From an uncultured Aquimarina sp. (GTDB lineage: Bacteria > Bacteroidota > Bacteroidia > Flavobacteriales > Flavobacteriaceae), in NCBI GenBank assembly GCA_947498455.1, contig CANMKK010000037.1, positions 1 through 40,020 on the forward strand: a DNA stretch of 40,020 nt. Direction: 5' to 3'. Below the pieces are notes generated by a model. That model was not told the DNA's origin, searched no databases, and saw only the letters and a list, made by a program, of their open reading frames with translations. A program made the translations under genes and the position numbers. This document shows, one piece after another, positions 1-11,000 of this stretch (position 1 is its first letter; each line of letters opens with the position of its first letter).

Positions 1-593
1 TAAATCGTAACTTCTTTTTTTCATTTGATAAAAGTAAAAAGCTTTTAAAAAACGTCACAACAAAACTAGATATTCCATATGTACTATGAAACTAAATGGA
101 ACTACTGATAAAGACCTTATCACCTGCCTTTCCTAATTTTTGATGCAGTACTACAGATTAAACAAAAGATGAATTGCGCGTTGGCTAAAATTACTGGTTG
201 TAGTAATGTAGAGTCTATTCGTCTTCAATTTCTTTTTTATAATCATCTAAGAAAATCATAAACAGTTGTTGAGATTTAGGTGTTTTGTTCAGTTTCATGC
301 CTCGGCAGAATTCAAACTTGAAATTTCTTGAGCTGTAATCAAAGATTATTAAGATTCAAATGAACTATTCCCTAAAATACATTTTTGACGCTGAGTTTTA
401 CTGATATTTGATATGATTTGTAAAGATAATTTGCTAATTTTTTAATCTAAATAATGTCATAAAATATATAAAACCCTGCTTAGTATAAAAGCAGGGTTTT
501 CAAGCAGGGTATTGTATGTTTTTGTATTAATTTGAATGCTTTTATTTTAGTAAAGCATTTATTATCATTGTGTTAAATAGTGTGTCAATAGCT
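1..593. other. Gene-poor region with decayed coding traces
   Basis: I see no convincing gene here. A short open frame on the plus strand (112-261) ends with a peptide containing ALAKITGCSNVESIRLQF, and a 27-codon ATG frame lies on the minus strand near 210-300, but neither matches a family I recognise. The stretch ends where the tRNA fragment begins. If that fragment is an attachment scar, this stretch would be the distal end of an integrated element and the DNA to the right would be old chromosome. That is inference. Confidence 0.4.
471..500. terminator. Hairpin terminator, bidirectional
   Basis: The arms aaaccctgct (471-480) and agcagggttt (490-499) are perfect inverted repeats around a 9-nt loop. 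They are flanked by A-rich sequence on the left and a short T run on the right, so the hairpin could stop transcription from either side. No intact gene ends here, so what it serves is unknown. Confidence 0.55.
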
Positions 594-635
594 CTCATAA
601 CCCGAAGGTCACAGGTTCGAGTCCTGTTCCCGCTA
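594..635 (+). pseudogene. 3' fragment of a tRNA-Met (CAT anticodon, fMet-like)
   Basis: The stretch begins at an anticodon loop ctCATaa (594-600). It continues through the 3' strand of the anticodon stem (cccg), a variable region, a perfect T-arm (acagg, ttcgagt, cctgt at 611-627), an acceptor 3' strand tcccgct (628-634) and a discriminator A. The matching 5' half (acceptor agcggga, D-arm, 5' anticodon stem) is absent: the bases before 594 do not pair. A retained half that starts at the anticodon loop is what tyrosine-recombinase elements leave when they integrate into tRNA genes. Assignment to initiator tRNA rests on general similarity to flavobacterial fMet genes. Confidence 0.75.
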
Positions 636-658
636 CTCGCAGGACATTTTTTTCCTCA

Positions 659-687
659 AGCCAGACAAAATTGTCTGGCTTTTTTTA
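659..687 (+). terminator. Rho-independent terminator after the tRNA fragment
   Basis: The stem agccagacaa / ttgtctggct (659-668 / 671-680) is followed by a run of T. It lies 24 bases after the tRNA fragment and is probably the original tRNA terminator. Read on the minus strand it has no T run, so it does not serve the LRR gene at 867. Confidence 0.8.
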
Positions 688-737
688 ATTGTATAGTTTT
701 TCTAGATTATATAACGGATCAAGACCAAAAGTTGTGT

Positions 738-857
738 TTATGCAAATATTCTTGTTAGTCTGAACAGAAAGAATTCTACATTTTTGACTCCTCTGAATTG
801 TGCTCTAAAAGCTTTTATTTTAGCATTGAAAGATTCTGCCGAAGCATTTTTTATCAT
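738..857 (-). pseudogene. C-terminal remnant of a DDE transposase (ISL3/ISAon1-like)
   Basis: Reading from 857 down to the TAA at 738-740 gives MIKNASAESFNAKIK, then AFRAQFRGVKNVEFFLFRL and TRIFA, then stop. From memory this resembles the C-terminal end of Bacteroidota transposases with a DDE_Tnp_ISL3 domain, with the NASAESFNAKIK segment holding the last catalytic Glu. The rest of the gene is missing: upstream the frame runs into the stop codon of the LRR gene at 867-869. Sequence just beyond the stop (about 716-737) may be the outer end of the IS. The element was therefore truncated or recombined with its break at the end of the LRR gene. Family placement is moderately sure; that it is a remnant is clear. 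Confidence 0.7.
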
Positions 858-866
858 ATTTTGGGT

Positions 867-3800
867 TTAAAATTGTTCTCCTTTTCCTATGTTAGGATTC
901 ATTAAGTTATTGATATCAGTATTTTGAATCTGACCATTCATATCCATATCGGCATCACTATAACCTGATCCACCAAGTGTTGTAATTACCGAATTGATAT
1001 CTGTGTTCTGTACTTGCCCATTTTCGTCCTGATCTCCTGTAAGTATTGCATAGCTATTATTCCCCATATCCACTACCGCATTGGTATCACCTTGAATTAA
1101 CGAAGTATCATTCGTAAAATCAATATTGGTCACAGTAGTTGACAATGCAATCGTGTTTGCAGATAGTATTCCTAAATGATTACGATGTTTTACGAGTATA
1201 TAATAGTTGTCTTCTAGCTCGGAAAATCCTACATCAGATACTCCATCAATGGTTACAATGTCTCCATCTCTTTGTAATAAGGTTGATTGTCCCGCGATCA
1301 CTACAGAAGCATCAAGTCGATCTCTTAGCTCCACCCATACCCAATCTATGATAGCATTGTTACCTGTAACTGTAAATACAGCTGCATCACAGCTAAGGCT
1401 ATCACTATAGGGACTTGTTGTTGGTATTAGTCCTGCAGCTCTCAAATCATCACGCATTAAGCTTTCTTCTCCACTATTCGGGTTGATTGTTGCTCCTTGT
1501 AAAAAGACTTTCATAGCCAACGTAACCTCTGGATTACAACTAGTATCACTAAAACTGGTTTGGGCATCAATGACTGTCCAGTTTGCTATTGCATAATCAA
1601 CATCATCAACGAGAATACAGAATAAATTTGGATTACCATTGGCTTCCAATCTTTGATAATTACCGTTGTTACCATTCTTAATATCTAAACTTTCCAAATC
1701 GGTATTATTAGCAAGGAGATCAAACATTATCCTATTTGATGAAAGATCTAAAGCCTTTACATTGGTATCTGATACATCTAAAGTTTGAAGAAATTCTAAC
1801 ATAGAGACATCGATAGTCTCAATAGCAGTTCCATCGACAAATAGGGAACGTACTTTTAAACCATTTCCAAAAACTACTGAGGTTAATAAGGCATTATTGT
1901 CAATATCTATTCGTCTTAATTCGATATTATTGGTAAAATCAAGACTAGTTACTTGATTCCTATCCACATCGACGTCTTCTAATAGGATATTTTGTGAAAA
2001 ATCCATACTAGTTAAGTTATTTGCTTCTAAGTCAACATCTTCTAGTAATGTATTCTTAGTAAGATCTATTGAAGTAAGATTGTTGTTGTCTAAATCAACA
2101 TTTTTGAGATTCGTATTTGTCATTAAATCTATCGCATTCAAATCATTATCATCAACAATCATCTCTTTTAATGCAATGCAACCTGTTACATTTATAGTAG
2201 TTAAGTTTGCATTATCATCAGCATTAAGCAGAATTAGGTTCACATTATTAGAAAAATCTAAACTGGTAAAAAAATTATTGTCGCAGTCGACCTCCTTTAA
2301 GTAACTATTTTTAGAAAGGTCTAACGCTGTCAACTGGTTGTTTTCAATAATTAAATTCTCAAGGAATACATTATCAGAAAGATGAACAGTCGTTAATGCA
2401 TTATCTGCAATATTCAGCGATGTTAACGAAGCAAAATATTCGATTCCTGTTACATCTGAAATCCCCAGTGAACCTACATCTAAATTTGTTAGATAATAAA
2501 TATTGATTAATGGGATTTGATTATCTGAACTGATATCATCATAAGCCGCCAAAGCTGTTTCAAATGCAGCATCTGGAATTGTAACATAAGGGTTACATTT
2601 CGTTTCGTTAAAACTGGTGTGACCATCAATGTCTATAAAGTTGTCGGTAGCATAGTTTTCATTATCTACTACAATACAGGCTAAATCAATATTGTTAGTT
2701 GCATCAAAAAAAGCTAAACTTGTATTTGCGCCGTTTTTAATATTTAAGAATAATAATTCGTTATTATTTACCTCCAAACTGGTTAGGCTTACTAAACCAG
2801 AAACATCCAAAAGATTAATAACATTATTGTTTAGATTGATGTTTTCCAAGTTAGGATTTCCTGAAAAGTCAACTATTTTCAAAGCATTTCCACTGGCATT
2901 TAGGGTAGTCAAGGAAGTAAAACCTGTAAGCCCCGTTATATCAGCAATATTGTTATTTGAAATATCAAGACTGGTAAGGTTTTCTATACTTGCCGTTGGA
3001 ACATAATTATCATTTGGAGTATCATCTAATGAAGAAAGTGCCGCTTCAAAATTATCATCAGGTATATACGTGTAGTCTTCGCATCCAATACTATACTCAA
3101 CATTAGCAGTAAAATTACCTCTTGCATAGGCTACATCATCTACAGAAACACAACTTAAATCTGGGTTTTGATCAATATTTAAAATTTTAACTTTTGTCAA
3201 ATCAATATTTCGAAGATCCAAACTCGTTAAGTTGTTACTAAACAACTGAATAGTAGTAAGCATTGTACTATTGCTCAAATCTAAACTTTCCAGTTGATGA
3301 CCAGAAGCGCTTAAAAAGGTGAGATTAATTGCATCACTGAAATCTAATGTGGTTAACAAACCAAAATTGACCTGAAAGTTTTCTAATGAACTATTCCCAT
3401 TGAGAACCAACGATGTTAAATTGTTATTATTAATACCGTCAATGGTCTCTAGATTAGAAAGGCCAGAAAAATCAAGACTCGTAAAGTTACTTTTGTCAAA
3501 ATTGAATGATACCAGTAAGGTATTATTAGATACATCAATGGTGGTTAACGAAGTTTCATGTAAGGTTAGTGTTTCTAAATTGGTTAAACTCGTGATATCT
3601 AAGCTCGTTATTGGGTTTTCACTCAGATTAAGCTCTTGTAAAGCTGTATTGTTAGAAAGGTCAATACTATGTAGACCGGTATTTACAGCACTCAAAGTAG
3701 TTAGGTTTCTATTTTTAGAAAGATCAATACCGGCAGACAAATCAAGTTCGGTAACAGATAGATATTCTAGCTTCGTATTAGTAGATAGATCTAAATTGGT

Positions 3801-4994
3801 TAAACTATTCTTACCAATAAATAACGTTTCTAAAACTTGGTTTTTACTTAAATCCACAGAAGTAAGCAGATTAGAATTAACTCTAAGCTCCGTTAACCCT
3901 GCAAAAGCCGAAATACCAGTTAAGTCAGCAATATCTTTACTTTGAATATTTAAAGAGGTTATGCTTTGAATATTGATTCTTGGTACTTGCCTGTCACCTG
4001 AAATATCGTCATAGCCTAAAGTTTCTAACGCTGCTTCAAAATTGACATCAGGAATGGCGACATAGGTACAATCGGTATCATTAAAAGTGGTAAAATCTTC
4101 AATTCTTGTCCAGTTGGCAGTGCTATAAACAACATCATCTACCAAAATGCAGGTTAAATTTGGGTTATCCGTTACATCTAAGTAATCTATTGCTGTATTG
4201 TTACCATTTTTAAGGTTTAAAGCCGTTAGATTACAGTTGATTGCCTCAAAATCTATTAAAGAATTGAATGTACTTAAGTCTAAATGTCCAGCTATCAAGT
4301 TATTAGATAAGTAAACGAATTTTAATTTATCATTATTAGTTAAATCTATAGAATTCAAATTGGTATTTTCTAAATATATGCCTGTAAGGTTTGGATTTTT
4401 TGAAAGATCTATTTCAGAAAGAGAACAATTACTAAGTACTAACTCTCTTAGAGTTAGGTTTTGAGTAACATCTATTTCAGTAATGCTACTATTACCAAAT
4501 GCCGTTAATGCATCTAATAATGGGTTTTGAGTAGCGTCAAGTGTTGTTAAGCTATTATTCCAAATACTTAAGAATGTTAAATTATTTAGTTTTGAAATGT
4601 CTATTGAGGTTAAGTTATTTCTATTGATATTTAGTCTGGTTAAGTTCGAATTCTTACTTAAATCTATTGATGAAATCCTATTCACAACAGCGTTAAGAGA
4701 AATAAGTTTTGTATTTTTTGATAGATCTAAACTAGTAAGGTTATTATTTGAACAACTAAGTACTTCTAAACTTATAAAACCACCTATTCCCGATAAATCA
4801 GAAATATTACTACCATCAAGAATTAATTCTGTTACATTTTCAATCCTTGCGGTTGGCACCTGTCCATCATCAGCAATATCATCATAAGTAGATAGCGCTG
4901 CTTCGAAATTAGCATCAGGAATACTTGTATACTGTGCATTACTTGTGGCAATCCCCACAAAACATAGTAGTATTAGTGTGTAATATTTTTTCAT
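867..4994 (-). CDS. Secreted LRR protein with dockerin-like C-terminus, 4 modules (1375 aa)
   Basis: Large surface or secreted leucine-rich-repeat protein, presumably for binding or adhesion; ligand unknown. A signal peptide (MKKYYTLILLCFVGIATS, cut near NAQ) is almost identical to that of the 2221-aa paralogue. Four modules follow, each opening with IPDxxFExAL...DD...(Q/Y)(V/I)P, continuing with LRRs of about 21-23 residues (LxxLDLSxNxxL), and most closing with a Cys-containing cap (LxCIxVDD...TxC). Residues about 1162-1375 form the shared C-terminal region (NPNSGEESLMRDDLR ... KHRNHLG), ending in two dockerin-like loops (DQDENGQVQNTD and DMDMNGQIQNTD) and NPNIGKGEQF. There is no T9SS tail. 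It is the last gene of a tight operon, 12 bp after the 2545-aa gene, and the operon's own terminator appears lost to a transposase remnant. Confidence 0.93.
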   Translation of the reverse strand: MKKYYTLILLCFVGIATSNAQYTSIPDANFEAALSTYDDIADDGQVPTARIENVTELILDGSNISDLSGIGGFISLEVLSCSNNNLTSLDLSKNTKLISLNAVVNRISSIDLSKNSNLTRLNINRNNLTSIDISKLNNLTFLSIWNNSLTTLDATQNPLLDALTAFGNSSITEIDVTQNLTLRELVLSNCSLSEIDLSKNPNLTGIYLENTNLNSIDLTNNDKLKFVYLSNNLIAGHLDLSTFNSLIDFEAINCNLTALNLKNGNNTAIDYLDVTDNPNLTCILVDDVVYSTANWTRIEDFTTFNDTDCTYVAIPDVNFEAALETLGYDDISGDRQVPRINIQSITSLNIQSKDIADLTGISAFAGLTELRVNSNLLTSVDLSKNQVLETLFIGKNSLTNLDLSTNTKLEYLSVTELDLSAGIDLSKNRNLTTLSAVNTGLHSIDLSNNTALQELNLSENPITSLDITSLTNLETLTLHETSLTTIDVSNNTLLVSFNFDKSNFTSLDFSGLSNLETIDGINNNNLTSLVLNGNSSLENFQVNFGLLTTLDFSDAINLTFLSASGHQLESLDLSNSTMLTTIQLFSNNLTSLDLRNIDLTKVKILNIDQNPDLSCVSVDDVAYARGNFTANVEYSIGCEDYTYIPDDNFEAALSSLDDTPNDNYVPTASIENLTSLDISNNNIADITGLTGFTSLTTLNASGNALKIVDFSGNPNLENINLNNNVINLLDVSGLVSLTSLEVNNNELLFLNIKNGANTSLAFFDATNNIDLACIVVDNENYATDNFIDIDGHTSFNETKCNPYVTIPDAAFETALAAYDDISSDNQIPLINIYYLTNLDVGSLGISDVTGIEYFASLTSLNIADNALTTVHLSDNVFLENLIIENNQLTALDLSKNSYLKEVDCDNNFFTSLDFSNNVNLILLNADDNANLTTINVTGCIALKEMIVDDNDLNAIDLMTNTNLKNVDLDNNNLTSIDLTKNTLLEDVDLEANNLTSMDFSQNILLEDVDVDRNQVTSLDFTNNIELRRIDIDNNALLTSVVFGNGLKVRSLFVDGTAIETIDVSMLEFLQTLDVSDTNVKALDLSSNRIMFDLLANNTDLESLDIKNGNNGNYQRLEANGNPNLFCILVDDVDYAIANWTVIDAQTSFSDTSCNPEVTLAMKVFLQGATINPNSGEESLMRDDLRAAGLIPTTSPYSDSLSCDAAVFTVTGNNAIIDWVWVELRDRLDASVVIAGQSTLLQRDGDIVTIDGVSDVGFSELEDNYYILVKHRNHLGILSANTIALSTTVTNIDFTNDTSLIQGDTNAVVDMGNNSYAILTGDQDENGQVQNTDINSVITTLGGSGYSDADMDMNGQIQNTDINNLMNPNIGKGEQF

Positions 4995-5006
4995 GATTTT
5001 AGGGGT

Positions 5007-8000
5007 TTAAAATTGTTCTCCTTTTCCTACGTTAGGATTCATGAGGTTATTGATATCAGTATTTTGAATCTGACCATTCATATCCATATCTGCATCACTA
5101 TACCCTGATCCACCAAGTATTGTAATTACCGAATTGATATCGGTGTTCTGCACTTGTCCGTTTCCATCCTGATCTCCGGCAAGCATCGCATAGCTGCCAC
5201 TTCCCATATCTACTACTGCATTGGTGTCTCCCTGGATCAACGAAGTATCATTGGTAAAATCAAGGCCGGTCACAGTAGTTGACAATGCAATCGTATTTGC
5301 AGATAGCACTCCTAAATGATTACGGTGTGTTACTAGCACATAATAATTGTCTGCTGACTCAGAAAATTCTACATCGGATACTCCATCAACGGCTACAATG
5401 TCTCCATCTCTTTGTAATAAGGCTGATTGTCCTGCGATCACTATAGAGGCATCTTGTTGATCTCTTAACTCTACCCAAACCCAATCTACAATAGCATTGT
5501 TACCTGTGACTGTAAATACAGCTGTATCACAAGTAAGGCTATCACTATATGGACTTGTTGTTGGTAGTAGTCCTGCCGTTCTCAAATCATCGCGCATTAA
5601 GCTTTCTTCACCACTATTCGGGTTGATTGCTGCTCCTTGTAAAAAGACTTTTACCGATACAGGGAGATTTGTAATACAGCTAGTATCACTAAAACTAGTT
5701 TGATTATCAATATTCGTCCAATTGGTAGTACTGTAGGCTGCATCATCTACTAATACACAGCTTAAGTTTGAATTACCTGTAATGTCTAGTACAGTAATAT
5801 TTTCATTCGTACCATTTTTTAGATTCAGCTGTGTCAATTCACCATTGGAGAGTTGTAATTCTGTTAAATTTAGATTGTCAGATAGATCTAGTACTTTGAT
5901 TTTTGTTCCTTGAAGATTTAATTCTGATAAGTTTGATAAACTACTTACATTAATACTAGTAAGTCCTGCGTTTTCTGCTTGGATATTACGAAGTGATGTA
6001 TTATCACCAAAAGTAATGGTTGTTAAAGGAGTACAGTTGTTAAATTCCATACTACGTATTGCTGTGTTATTAGAAATGTCAAGGCTCGTAATAACTGTAT
6101 TATCCGTTATACCTAAATATGTCAGAGCGGTATTATCACTTGTGTCGAGGTCTTTAATATTACTGCCGTTTAAATATAAATTTTCTAAAAGTGCTAGCCC
6201 TGAAATATTAATGCTTTCGATAGTAGCACTGTTCTCTATTTCCACAGTTTCCAGTAAGGCATTTTTAGACAAGTCAATACTGGATAATAAGGTTCCTGAT
6301 GCCTTAAGGTTATCTAAAAGAATATTTACTGAAACATCTAAAGTTATCAATTCATTATTTGAAACATCTACATCTTCTAAAGCAGTTAGCAGATGTAGAT
6401 CAATAGTAGTAAAATTATTACGACTTACATCTACCTTGTTTAAAGCTGTATTCTTACCTAAATCTATTGTTGTTAATTCATTTTTAGCAAGATTAAGATT
6501 TTCTAAATGTACATTTCTAGTAAGATCTATTGTAGATAGATTATTATTATAAATGTTCAATTCTTTTAAATTGATATTTTCTGTTAGATTGATTGCCGTT
6601 AGATTATTCGAACCAAGCAGGAGTTTTTCCAACGCCTTAAAATCCTCTATACCTGTTATATCTATGATACTTTTATTTATAAGACTAAGGGATGTTAGGT
6701 TTTCAATCAATGCTGTTGGTACCTGTCCATCATCGGCGATATCGTCATATCCCAAAAAATTTAATCGTGCTTCAAAGTTACTATCCGGAATAGCCGTATA
6801 ACGACAATAGGTATCGCTTAAACTTGTATGATCATCGAAACTATTATTCCAATGTAGAGGAATTGATGAAACGTCATCGACAACTATACAATCTAAATCT
6901 GGATTTCCAGTGGTATTAAAAAAGGTAATATCTCCATTGTTTCCGTTTTTTACATTTAGAGCTGTTAAATTATTATTTTTTAGATTCAGTGAATTTAAAG
7001 AAGAAAGTCTACTTGCATCTAAGCTTACCAATTTATTATCTAAAGCACGAAATGACGTTACCTTACTTAAAGCCCCCAGAGTTATATTCTCTAAACTACT
7101 ATTTGTATTTACATTGATAATTTCTAAATTAGAATTCTGACTGAAATCTAACGACGTAATACTACTTTCATCCATAGTAAAGTACCTTAACTTTGCATTG
7201 GAACTTATGTCTAAATTTGAGATTTGAGTATTACTAAGATCTATAATTTCTAATGAGGTATTATCCGAAAGATCTAAATCGGTTAGAGGATTATTATCAA
7301 GCTCAACAACCACCAGTTTTGTATTAGAACTTATATCTATTGCTGTTATGGAATTGCCTGTAGCTAAAAGACTTTGCAATGACACAAAACCTTCGATACC
7401 TGTTAAATCTTCAATTTCTTTATTAGAAACATTCAATGAAGTTAACGATGCAATGAGTTCAGTTGGCACTTGTCCATCATCTTCAATATCATCCAAGTCT
7501 TTACTAAATAAATAAGTCTCAAAGTTTGAATCTGGTATTTGCGTGTAACCACAATATTCGGTCTCTGTAAATTGAATATGATCATCTATTTCATCCCAAT
7601 TGGCTGTTGAATAAGCAGCATTATCTACAGTCACACAGGTTAAATTCGAATTTCCTGTTGATTCGAAATAGCTGATATTAATATTATTCCCATTGTCAAT
7701 GCGTAAACTTTCTAAATTGTTATTACTTACATATACATATTCTAGAGCTGTATTCAACGACAAATCAAGACTTGTAAGCTCGTTTCCATTTAACTCCAAA
7801 TTAATTAATGAGGTGTTTTTTGATAAATCTATACTTGTTAAATTATTACCAGAAATACCTAAAGTGCTTAATGCCGTATTTGAACTTAGGTCAATAGCTA
7901 TCAATAAATTATTTTGAACAATTAATTCTTCTAAGGTCGTACAATTTTGGACATTGATACTCGTGAGCTTATTGCTTAGTACCACCACTTTCTCTAGCAA

Positions 8001-11000
8001 TACATTAGAACTTAAATCAATGGTTTCTAGAATATTAAAGCGTAAATCAAAATCTTTAAGCTTGGTATTAGAACTTACATCAACACTAGTTAAGTCATTA
8101 TGTGTAGCATGTAAGGTTTCTAGGTTTTTAAAATCTTCAATACCCGTAAAGTCCGCTATCGATTTTCGAGAAATTTTTAACTCCGTTACATTTTCTATGA
8201 TTTCTGTAGGTACTTGACCATCTCCAGAAATGTCATCGTAGCCTAACGCTTCTAGTGCTAACTCAAAATTTTCATCTGGTATTTGTGTGTATTTACAATA
8301 CCCATCTGTAAAATAGGCTGTATCATCTATTTGAGTTGCATACTTACTCTCAAAGTAACCAACATCTGAAACTAAAATACAACTTAAACTTTCATTACCC
8401 TTTGCCTCAAATTTAGTAAGAACACTATTGGCATTGTTTTTAATGTTTAGAAAAACCAAATCTTTATTGTTATTAATATCTAATCTTGCTAGCTTTTCAT
8501 TGTTACTAAAATCTAATCCTGTTAAATCACTATCATCAAATTCTACCCATCTTAGTGCTGTATTGTTACTAAAGTCAATCTCTGTTAATTGAGAGTTATT
8601 AAAACCCAATATCTCCAATCTTGTATTGGTACTCAAATCTAAAGTACTCAGTACAGCATTGTTCAAAGAAAGTATTTTTAAGTTTGTACTGCCACTCACA
8701 TCTAAAGTACCTAGCACAGCCTTTGGCAAATTAAGGTCTGTTAAATTGACATTAGCACTTAGATCTAAACTATTTAACACAGCAGCTTCAAAAGTAAGAG
8801 TCCTTAAATTTGTATTAGCACTTAAATCTAAATCAGTTAACTTAGAATTATCTAGAAAAAGGAATTTTACTTTGCTGTTTTTGCTAAAATCTATAGTAGT
8901 AAATGCTGTATTTGATAAATTTAAAAACTCTAATTCAGTGTTAGCTCTTATATCTAGAGCAGTTAACTCAGAACCATCTAGAATAAAACTAGATAGTTTG
9001 GTATTCTTACTTATATCTAAAGTGCTTAATGATATAGAATTCTTCAAAGAAAGACTTTCTAAGTTGATATTAGTACTAAGATCCAAAGCGGTTAACTTAG
9101 AATTGTCTATATTAAGTCTTTTTAGTTTGGTGGTGGTACTAAAATCAATCGTTTCCATTACAGCACCATCTAAAACTAATGTTTGTAAATTGCTTAGTCC
9201 TGTTACATCAATACCTGCCAATGGGCTTTCTTCAAAATAAACTTCAACTAGATTGGGACTATTACTAAGATCAACACTTGTCTCAATAGAGTTGCCCTCT
9301 GCATAAATAGCTCTAAGTTTTACAAAATCTTCTATCCCTGTTAAATCCTTTACACCTTTGCCTTCCAAATCTAAAAATTGCATCGTTTCAATCAAGGACG
9401 TAGGCACTTGACCATCGCCAGAAATATCATCATAACCCTCAGCCTCTAAAGCGGCTTCAAATTTGCTATCTGGAATAGCTGTGTAACGACAATCTGAAGT
9501 CGAAAAATACGCTGCAGCATCTATTTGAGTTGCATAATTACTCTCAAAGTAATCAACATCTGAAACTGAAATACAACCTAAACTTTCGTTACCTTTTCCC
9601 TCAAATCTTATAAGACTACTATTGGCATCGTTTTTAAGATTAAGAAAAGCCAAGTCTTTATTATTATTGACATATAACCTTTCTAAACCTACATTATTAC
9701 TAAAATCCAACCCTGTAAACTGACTATCATTAAATTCAACTCTTTTTAGTAATGTATTGTTACTCAAATCAAGTTCTTTCAATTGACTATTATTGAGATA
9801 AAGGAATTCTAAGTTTGTATTCGTACTCAAATCTAAACTAGTTAACAAAGCATTCTCAAAAGTAAAATCTTCTAAATTGGTATTTGTTCTGATATCTAAA
9901 GCTGTCAACTTAGAATTACTTAGAGCAAGATCTGTTAATTCAATGTTATGACTAAGGTCTATCGTAGTAAGTTCAGCATTTTGCAAATAAAGTTTTTCCA
10001 ATTTTGTATTGGTACTCAAATCTAAAGTACTTAGTGTAGTATGTCGTAAAGAAAGATCTATTAAATTGACATTCAAACTTAAATCTAAAGCTGTTAACAA
10101 AGCATTATCAAAAACAAGATTTTCTAAATTGACATTAGAACTTAAATCCAAAGCTGTTAATTTAGAACTATACAGACTAAGAGATTTTAGCTTGGTATTA
10201 GCACTAAGATCTATAGTAGTAAGTTCTGAATCTAACAACGTTAAACGCCCTAAATTGGTATTCGAACTTAAATCTAAAGCTGTTAACTCGGAACCACCTA
10301 GAGTAAGAGAAAACAATTTGGTATTATGACTTAGATCTAAAGTGCTTAATACTGCATTATTCTCCAAAGTAAGATTTGTTAATTTGGTCTGCTGACTCAG
10401 ATCCAAAGTTATTAACTTAGAATTCTCTATCTCAAGATCTGTTAGTTTGGTATTACTACTAAGATCAATTGTTTCTATCTCTGCACCATCTAAATATAGT
10501 AGTTGTAAATTGGTCAATCCTGTTACATCAATATTGGTCAACGGACTTCCATTCAATTCCGCTTCAATCAAATTCGAATTATTAGTAAGATCAATACTAG
10601 TAATAGAATTTCCGCTTGCCAAAAGAACTTCAAGGGCTATAAAATCTTCTATTCCTGTTAAATCCTCTATACCCCACGAATCTAAACTTAGATATCGAAC
10701 CTTTTCAATCAAAGACGTAGGCACTCGTCCATCGCTTGCAACATCATCATAACCCTCAGCCTCTAAAGCGGCTTCAAACTTGCTATCTGGGATAGTTGTA
10801 TAACGACAGTCTAAAGTTGAAAAATACGCTGTATCATCAATATTATCTGTATAATTATTCTCGAAATAACTAACATCAGAAACTGAAATACATCTTAAGT
10901 TAGGATTGTTAGAAGCATCAAAACTTTTGATACTAGTACTTGCACCATTTTGTAAATTCAAAGAAAATAGATTACCAAAATATACCTGTACACTAGTAAG

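Noticed and set aside
570..758. 62-codon open frame on the plus strand
   Set aside because: It runs through the tRNA fragment, its terminator and the transposase remnant, so it is accidental.
8600..10450. Regular repeats with a period of about 60-70 bp, which could suggest a CRISPR or satellite array
   Set aside because: They are in frame, degenerate and encode consecutive LRRs of about 21-23 residues; there are no conserved direct repeats with unique spacers.
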